DNA from: Rhipicephalus microplus | Taxonomy: Eukaryota; Arthropoda; Arachnida; Ixodida; Ixodidae | NCBI RefSeq assembly: GCF_043290135.1 | Contig: NC_134700.1 | Location: forward strand, 80,935,500 to 80,999,499 | DNA length: 64,000 nt | Reading direction: 5' to 3' | Part shown: one piece after another, positions 57,773 to 64,000 of the stretch | Position numbering within the stretch: the first letter of the stretch is position 1 | How the letters are laid out: each line of letters starts with the position of its first letter | Made by a program: the position numbers and the translations under genes | The notes under the pieces: model-generated | What the model was told of the DNA's origin: nothing | Seen by the model: only the letters and a program-made list of their open reading frames with translations | The model's database searches: none

Positions 57773-59078
57773 CTACCAGGGGTGCGGTGACATGCGGCGG
57801 CTGGGCGATGGCGAACGGGAAGGACTTCGTGGTGTCCATTGAGTTCCTGTCAGGTAGTCGGCGACGTCACGAGGCCGTTCCCCTGGCTGCGGACAAGGTG
57901 CATCGACGGCGAAGCCACGCAGTACCATCTGTCGGTACTGGCAACGGCGGTAAGTGTGCCCGGCCTCGCCGCAGTGGTAGCACAGTGGGCAGTGGTCAGG
58001 GGTGCGCCAAACGTCGGTTTTTCTCGGCGCACTGCGCTGGCCCGCTGGGGAACGGTAGGTCGTCGGTGAGGGTGGTGGCGGCGGTGGTGTCTGGCGACGG
58101 AAGTGCGATGGGGCGGCGTTTTGGCGTGCGCGTGCAGGAGGGGCGTGGCGGCGTGCTGCAGCAGCATAGCTCATGACTTGCAGCTGCGGCTCTTGAGGCT
58201 GAGGAACACCCAGCGACTGCTGGATCTCCTGGCGTACGACGTCTGCGATGGATTCCACGTGAGGCTGCGCTGAAGGAAGTAATTTTCGCAGCTCCTCTTG
58301 CACGATCGCTCGGATCGTCTCACGCAAGTCGGTGGTTTCGAACGCTTGAATGTCGGCGTAGCTTGTAGACGAGAAGCTACGGTTATATTGCCGTGTGCGC
58401 ATCTCGAGCGTCTTCTCTATCGTAGATGCTTCTGAAATAAATTCGGCGACCGTCTTAGGCGGGTTTCTGGTCAGCCCGGTGAAGAGTTCCTGCTTTACTC
58501 CTCGCACCTTCTCCTCCTCGGACATGTCGGAGTCAGCGTGGCGGAAGAGTTTAATCATATCTTCCGTGAATATCACCACGTTTTTCATTTGGCATCTCCA
58601 TGCCGGTTTCGAGGAGAGCTGCGGCCTTCTCCTTGCGCACCACACTGGCGAAAGTGGTGAGGAACCTGGCGCGAAAAGCGTCCCATGTTGTGAGGCTTCG
58701 CTCTTGATTCTCGAACCAGGTCCGAGCAGCATCTTCCAAGGCGAAATACACATGCCGTAGCTTGTCTTCGTCTGTCCAGTCGTTGAAGGTGGCGACGCGG
58801 TCGAACCTTTCGATCCAGCTTTCCGCGTCTTCCAGTGGCGAACCGCGGAAAGTTGGTGGCTCTTTGGGTTGCCGGAGCAGGAATGGTGCAGGTAGAACCG
58901 GCGTTAACATGGTCGCCGTGGTCGACGTCAACGTCTTTGTTTTCCGAGCCTTGTCCAGTAAAAGCCCGTACTCCGGTGGCAGACCTTGTTTCCTGCGGCT
59001 AACTCGCTGCTCGTTGCTGGCGTCGGTGTCTTCACAGGGTGGGCTGGGTTCACGGCTTGACGGAGGCGTCCGGTACAT
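57773..59078 (-). pseudogene. gypsy gag with CCHC knuckle, one frameshift
   Basis: Gag forms the capsid and binds RNA. The likely ATG is at 59078, 25 bp inside the 5' LTR boundary. The first frame has the capsid-type blocks FRGSPLEDAESWIERFDRVA, LRHVYFALEDAARTWFENQE and WDAFRARFLTTFA, and a frame change near 58590 leads to the second, with KVRGVKQELFTGL and PKTVAEFISEA. A Pro- and Arg-rich stretch precedes the nucleocapsid knuckle CYHCGEAGHTYRRC (57941-57982, C-x2-C-x4-H-x4-C, intact). Apart from the frameshift the protein is near normal length. Confidence 0.9.
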
Positions 59079-59102
59079 GGAAGAAACAGCACCTCCACCA
59101 GA

Positions 59103-59483
59103 TGTCACGGGGTCGTGACGTGGCCGAAGACAGGAAACTTCATGTTGGGATTTAACTGTTTATTTGGGCGAACCTGTGCCCGGTAAACGAAAAGTCCAAT
59201 TACAGCAGCAGTCTTGCACAGATAGCAGTCTCGGACTGATAGCGGGAAACTGACAAGCGGCGAAGCGCGTCGGCATTTATACTCTTGCCGTCGAATGTTC
59301 TAGCGTTATCGCTGGCGGTGGCGTAGGTTCCAGAACAATCTGTACCGTTCGCACAGTGGGCGTGATCTTATCGAAATGATCTATACAGTACGGAACCTTC
59401 TCGAAAACTGCAGGCGCGGTTTGCGCTGAGAATTGTGTGGTGTTTTGGGACGATAACAAAAACTTGGAAAATGGAACGTGGCA
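59103..59483 (-). repeat. 5' LTR of the split gypsy
   Basis: On the minus strand it starts tgccacgttc and ends cccgtgaca, followed by tctggtggaggtgctg in primer-site position. Lacks the 27 bp present in the 3' LTR. Confidence 0.92.
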
Positions 59484-59487
59484 ATAT

Positions 59488-60877
59488 TGAGAATATAGTT
59501 GGAACTCATTAAAGTTTGCAACTTGAGTATTATATTGCTCCAAGAGTAAACAAACACTAGTGAATAGTGTACATTTATTTTGCATGCAATATTATCTGTT
59601 TGAGTGACAATATTGTTGCAGAAACTGCTTAAGCAACAGTAAAATTCCAAATTGGCTATATTCTAGACAGTGTCTGTTCGGCCTCAAAACAATACTTAAG
59701 AATGAGAAAAGTCTGTCTACTGCTGTGGACAAGCACAAGTTCATGCTATAACAAATAAATGACACCCTCCTGGGTGGAATGTTCTGCAACATGGTAGTAT
59801 CTCTTCATTGATCATCTAGGTGCCAAAACACTTTTGCTTGCACATAAAAAATACTGTGTTGCTTGCACATGAAAAATACTGCATGTAGGGGGAACCATTT
59901 ATTGCCATTTCTCAGTGGCCAACTAGCATTGTCTTTTTTTACCTTACTACAAAAACTTTTTTTTCTCCTTTGAAACACTAGAGATCATTTCCACCAACAA
60001 TTGATGACACATATTTCTTCCACAGAATTGCAATATAATCGATACATAGTGAAAGTATTTCACTATATCCAATACAAGTACGTTGTTCAAATGTATCCTG
60101 ATACAAGGATAACAGATACTCAAAAGTATCTTTAAGAAACTATAGCGATAACTTTTGCATTCTGAAAGTGTCCAGGTTCAATTTCAATACCAATTTTTCT
60201 TTAATTTCAAAATAACACACTGTTTAGTTGCACTGTTTTACACTCTGCAGTAATTTTCAGTTAGCGTAGGCTTTCCCCTAATGCAAACATGTTATGCCAA
60301 TGCCTCCTTGAAAAACTTAGCCGGGAATGTCACTTTCTTTTGAATTGGAAGCTTTCTGCCAACATCCCATCTCAAAGCTCATGCCTACTGCTGCGTGTTG
60401 CGATAGGTCGCCGCGTGTGACTGCTCGCTCAGTCGTGTGACATTACCATACTCCTCTGTCACATGACATCACAGCTGCTTGAAGCCAAGTGCGAGAGCAT
60501 TGCTGTGTTCGCAGGGGGCGCTCGCCTACGTACCAGAGGAGGAGGGTAAAATCTGAGGGTAGGGCAGCACATTCCAGGAGGCATTGGTTATGCGCTTCGG
60601 ATAGGCTGAAAAACAGAGGTTTTAACATGCCCCCTGTAGCACACGTCTTCTGCAACAAAGATGTGTATCGCTCCTCAGGTGAATTTTTTTACACCGGGAG
60701 ACACAATCGCAACCACAACAGTCGCTGCACAAACGGCATTTGAAAAGTGAGGGACTGTATCTGCACAATAGCACACACATGTTCCTCATTCATCTCTCTC
60801 CCACATGTTGTTAGAAAATATTCCAACAGCGTGCCCTCCCGCTTGCTCTCTTGATGCACACAGTAGATTTAGCTGCA
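59488..60877. other. No gene recognised
   Basis: AT-rich flank right of the gypsy, with a GC-richer part around 60480-60620. Small opposing frames there have no domain. Confidence 0.5.
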
Positions 60878-60890
60878 CTCTCACTGCGCT

Positions 60891-61125
60891 GATTGATTGA
60901 TTTGTGGGTTTCCAAGACCACCATATGATTATGAGAGACACCATAGTGGAGGGCTCCGGACATTTTGACCATCTGGAGTTCTTTAACGTGCACCCAAATC
61001 TGAGCACACGGGCCTACGACATTTCTGCCTCCATCGGAAATGCAGTTGCCGCAGCCGGGATTTGAACCCGCGACCTGCAGGTCAGCAGCCGAGTACCGTA
61101 GCCACTAGACAACCTCGGCGAGGCC
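60891..61125 (-). mobile_element. Ruka-type SINE
   Basis: A complete minus-strand copy with tail near 60891, body (ggaggcagaaatgtcgtagg on the minus strand), B box (complement of tttgaacccgcgacctg) and A box near 61095-61112. Flanks ctctcactgcgct (60878-60890) and ctcttgctgcgct (61126-61138) form a 13-bp duplication with two mismatches. Confidence 0.9.
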
Positions 61126-61138
61126 CTCTTGCTGCGCT

Positions 61139-61496
61139 GCATGCCTGAGTGTAAATACAGAAGTATCTATTGTGCGATAAATATCATTCTATTGAAATGG
61201 AATTCCATTCTTACTTGCAAACTGCGGATGCACTTGGCATTTTGTTGGACGACAGGCATCTGCAAAATCGGGAAGAAGGCCTGCAGTTGTGCACTCGCAA
61301 GCATTGAGGTCACAGTAGTGACTGGCAGGCCACACAAAGCTGGTGCTTCAGAGAAGCAGTGTGAATGCGTGAGTGACGAAGAGAATGGACATGGCAGAAT
61401 CATCAGTGGTGAAATACATCTACTCCTCTATTGGTTGATGGGGGAAAATAGCAATAATTAAGAAGAGTGGCTGCTTGGTATTGTAATTTAAAGGAA
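61139..61496. other. No gene recognised
   Basis: The 110-codon frame at 61129-61461 begins inside the SINE flank and has several Cys but no recognisable domain; the opposite strand is also open. Confidence 0.45.
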
Positions 61497-61614
61497 ATAT
61501 ACTTTCTTAGTGTGCAGAACGTTTTGGAAAAAAGTCACCTAAGATAGAGTGCCCAAGTGCGTGCCGTCTTATCTGACTTCTTTTCCAAGACGTTCTGCGC
61601 TCTAAGAAAGTATA
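61497..61614. mobile_element. Foldback MITE, about 118 bp
   Basis: Arms of about 48 bp, atatactttcttag at the left and its complement at the right, with gcagaacgt and aagtca blocks, face each other across about 20 bp. It could fold into one long hairpin. Unrelated in sequence to 19645-19809. Confidence 0.82.
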
Positions 61615-61859
61615 TTACTTCTTAAATAACAATAATGCTTCTATGATAGCCTTGTCTAAACTTGTGTAGCATAAAGATTCGCTGGTGATAATGTTGTTAG
61701 TGTGTGATACATTGGAAGATTTTTTGAAGCGATGGCATTTGATGAGCTCATTTTGCAGAAATTCTGGTGTCGACGCTGTTGGTTGTGAGTAAAAAATCAC
61801 CATCCCGTCTGTGACCAAAACAGAGAAAAATATGCAAGAACAGTAGACAACAGAGAACA

Positions 61860-62401
61860 GTTCGGCAGCGGTGCAAGTACAGTACGCATCTAATCTGAGC
61901 TGTCTGCACTTGCAGGTATCTCAGATAGCAGCGACCAATGCATCCGGAGCGCAGCGGCGTCGTTTTTCGATGTGGCGGCCACTACGACCCAAGCAGTGAG
62001 GGCAATCACCATATCCACGACACGTGACCGACTGCAGACTGGAAACTACGCCCACCGAGACGCTGCTTCAAATATGACGGATTGACTGACCCGTTCCACA
62101 GTTCGGCAGCGGTGCGAATACAGCACGCATCTAATCTGAGCTGTCTGTACTTGCAGGTATCTCAGATAGCAGCGACCAATGCATCCGGAGCGTAGAGGCG
62201 TCGTTTTTCGATGTGGCGGCCACTACGACACGAGCAGTGAGAGCAATTATCATATCCACGACACGTGACCGACTGCGGACTGGAAACTACGCCCACCAAG
62301 ACGCTGCTTCAAATATGGCGAACTGACTGACCCATTCAACAGTTTGGCAGTGGTGTGAATACAGCACGCATATAATCTGAGCTGTCTGCACTTGCAGGTG
62401 A
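61860..62401 (+). repeat. Tandem 241-bp monomers in a LINE 5' UTR
   Basis: Units start at 61860, 62101 and 62342 (gttcggcagcggtg and variants); the last is cut at about 60 bp, where it runs into gtgagaattacc. The first two differ at few positions. Directly downstream lies LINE ORF1, so these look like promoter monomers of the kind known from some mammalian L1 families. Each unit holds atcatatccacgacacgtg-like palindromic words that may bind factors. Confidence 0.85.
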
Positions 62402-62513
62402 GAATTACCTAAATAATTATTGTACTGCGTAGCTGTCTTTTCCAAAACGCACTGCTGCCGAACAAAGTGTCCTTTTTTTCTCTTTTGTTGTGCTGCCATT
62501 CTTGTTACTAGTC

Positions 62514-63221
62514 ATGGCACCATTTGATATTAAGGACATAAAAGAAGTTGGGAAGCTCATTGAAAATCTGAAGCGTGACTTGAGAACAGAAATGAGGGAA
62601 CTGAAGGACAGCATGAAGTATTGCTCGGACACATGCGATGATGTGAAGGGCCTGAGCAAAGAGATTGCAGCACTCAGAGAGGATGTGGGGGAAATGACAA
62701 CCCTAAACAGAAAATTAAAATCAGAGAATGAAAGACTGTCACAACGAATTGACGAATTGGAACAGTATCAACGCATGAACAATCTGGAAATTAAGGGAAT
62801 AACAGAACAGGCTGATCCCATAAAAGTTGTGGAACGGATAGGGCAGTGCATTGGTGCCACGATTCGTCCGACTGATATTGACACCTGCCACTGGGTGCAG
62901 ACTCCAAAGGCAGGAACTAAGAATATAATAGTTCGTTTTGTTTAAAGAATTAAGCAAGATGAGGTTTTCACACTGGCAAGAAAAAAGAGGTTGAATGCAG
63001 CAACACTGGGATATCAGACTACAAATAATGTCTTCATCAATGAGCACCTGACACAGGCAAACAAGAAGTTGCTTGCAGCCGCAAAACAAAGAAAGAGAGA
63101 AGTAACGTGGAACTATGTTTGGACGTCAAGAGGCAAAGTATTCGCAAGAAGGGACGACAACACTCCTGTTGTGCGCATAACTAGTCTAGACGATCTGTCC
63201 AAAATGGCACCATTAGAATAG
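62514..63221 (+). pseudogene. LINE ORF1: coiled coil plus RNA-binding-like domain, one in-frame stop
   Basis: The ATG at 62514 is the first in a good position (an upstream GTG at 62490 is in frame but unlikely). Residues 1-95 form a long heptad coiled coil (for example KLIENLKRDLRTEMRELKDS). After it, MNNLEIKGITEQ begins an RRM-like fold, and the C terminus (WNYVWTSRGKVFARRD, then VVRITSLDDL) resembles the FP/ORF1p type C-terminal domain. A TAA at 62943-62945 interrupts an otherwise continuous frame of 235 codons; one base change from CAA explains it. Such proteins trimerise and coat element RNA. Confidence 0.8.
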
Positions 63222-63249
63222 ACGGGCAGTGTCTGAGAGGCATTTCCAA

Positions 63250-64000
63250 ATGGCAATCAAAAACAAAGAAAATGGATACTACACCTTGGGTAGACTTGCC
63301 AAAGAGTTAAATGAAGAGAATGCTTTGAGAGCCGTACATATTAATGCGAGAAGCATGAGAAATAAGGTAGAAGATTTAAACATATATTTCGAATCGACAG
63401 CAGTAAAATTCGATATCAATTGTATAACCAAGACCTGGATGACGGTACATCATCAAACTCCATTTTTTCCTGGCTATCATTCTGAACACCTGGTGAGGAA
63501 CAAAAAGAAAGGGGGCGGAGTGGCAATATATGTCAAAGACACCCTTTCTTAGTCTGTGGCTGAAGAACTCTCAGAAATTAGTGAGGATGTCTAGTGTTTA
63601 ACGCTGTGAATAGGAAGAACAACAGTATCTCTAATTTACAAGCCCTTGATTGGGCAAAAAATTAATTTGAATAATTTTTAGAGCGGTTACTTCAACAACA
63701 ATACCAAACAAGTGAACTCTCCATTATTATGGGTGATATTAACCTAAACATAATCTCAGAAGACACATGGTCACATGAGAAGTAATCTTGTTCATTGTCA
63801 TGCTTTCAAAAACTTTATTGATTTGCCCACAAGAATAACGGCAACTTCTGGTACTTTAATAGATGTATGCCTATCAAACATATGCAGTAGTGACATCAAA
63901 GCAGGTGTTCTAGTTTCTGATGTAGGCGATCATCTTCCGATTTTTCGCATTATCAAAATCAGCTACAGTATCAGAAATGCACATCGCCCAGCTAATTTTC
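63250..64000 (+). pseudogene. LINE ORF2 endonuclease start, broken, cut by window edge
   Basis: The ATG at 63250 lies 28 bp after the ORF1 stop. ALRAVHINARSMRNKVEDL is the opening of an APE-type endonuclease. The metal-binding Glu in the following T-E-T-W motif reads Lys (CITKTWM, about 63425). GGGVAIYVKD follows at 63512, then a stop at 63550. In a shifted frame IIMGDINLNI near 63725 is the GDFN block, and SDVGDHLPIF-like sequence near 63920 approaches the SDH motif. RT would lie outside the window. Confidence 0.8.

Larger units (their letters stand above)
61860..64000 (+). mobile_element. 5' part of a LINE with monomeric 5' UTR
   Basis: Tandem 5' UTR, ORF1 with an in-frame stop, and the first part of an endonuclease ORF2. 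It continues past the window edge. The ORF1 type differs from the SGNH-type ORF1 of the LINE at 8335, so this is a separate family. Confidence 0.85.

Noticed and set aside
57451..59118. Plus-strand frames opposite gypsy gag and protease
   Set aside because: GC-rich shadows of the minus-strand gag-pro coding sequence.
61860..62401. CRISPR-like or satellite array
   Set aside because: The 241-bp direct repeats have no spacer structure, occur 2.25 times and precede a LINE ORF1.

Overview
The window looks like nuclear DNA of a hard tick (Ixodidae, metastriate type). Four copies of a tRNA-derived SINE matching the Ruka family of ixodid ticks are present. They lie among CR1/L2-like and I-like LINEs, Ty3/gypsy LTR elements, a mariner, MITEs, a Penelope-like fragment and long microsatellites. 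No bacterial operons, rRNA, ordinary tRNA genes or CRISPR arrays are visible, and no intact multi-exon host gene was recognised. Most open frames are chance frames or pieces of decayed transposons. The species call is inference; the repeat content is read directly.

Layout. 1-1563: unassigned, with a GC-rich block. 1564-2875: mariner with a frameshifted transposase. 4486-4691: SINE. 6470-8106: decayed gypsy pol. About 8335-13315: nearly full-length LINE (ORF1 with zinc-ribbon and SGNH esterase parts; ORF2 with endonuclease and reverse transcriptase). 13371-13541: SINE. 15624-16727: THAP-domain pseudogene with TATA box, poly(A) signal and a 180-bp tandem duplication. 16753-19017: second copy of the 8.3-13.3 kb LINE family on the minus strand, split by a plus-strand LINE at 17220-18101. 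19645-19809: foldback MITE. 20214-22315: complete but gag-only LTR retrotransposon with a perfect 5-bp target duplication. 25550-26027: decayed C2H2 zinc-finger exon.

From 26437 to 59483 a single minus-strand Ty3/gypsy element can be recognised. Its two LTRs (about 96% identical by eye) are 32 kb apart and flanked by the same 4 bp. Its pol is split by a 27.9-kb segment (28394-56273) flanked by a 13/15-bp direct repeat of pol sequence. That segment ends in roughly 120-bp inverted repeats and contains, further in, a 1.78-kb inverted repeat pair (30640-32423 and 53137-54920). Its core holds old, nested LINEs, a 1.35-kb palindrome (43996-45349), a 319-bp (CAGA)n array grown on an I-like LINE tail, an SGNH-hydrolase-like ORF, a hAT-like MITE, a SINE, a degenerate THAP domain and a Penelope GIY-YIG fragment. 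Because it sits inside a young gypsy copy yet carries old content, the best reading is that about 28 kb moved as one unit. This is the most unusual feature of the window.

59484-61859 holds a SINE and a second foldback MITE. 61860-64000 is the 5' part of another LINE, starting with tandem 241-bp promoter-like monomers, then a coiled-coil ORF1 and the beginning of an endonuclease ORF2 that runs off the window.
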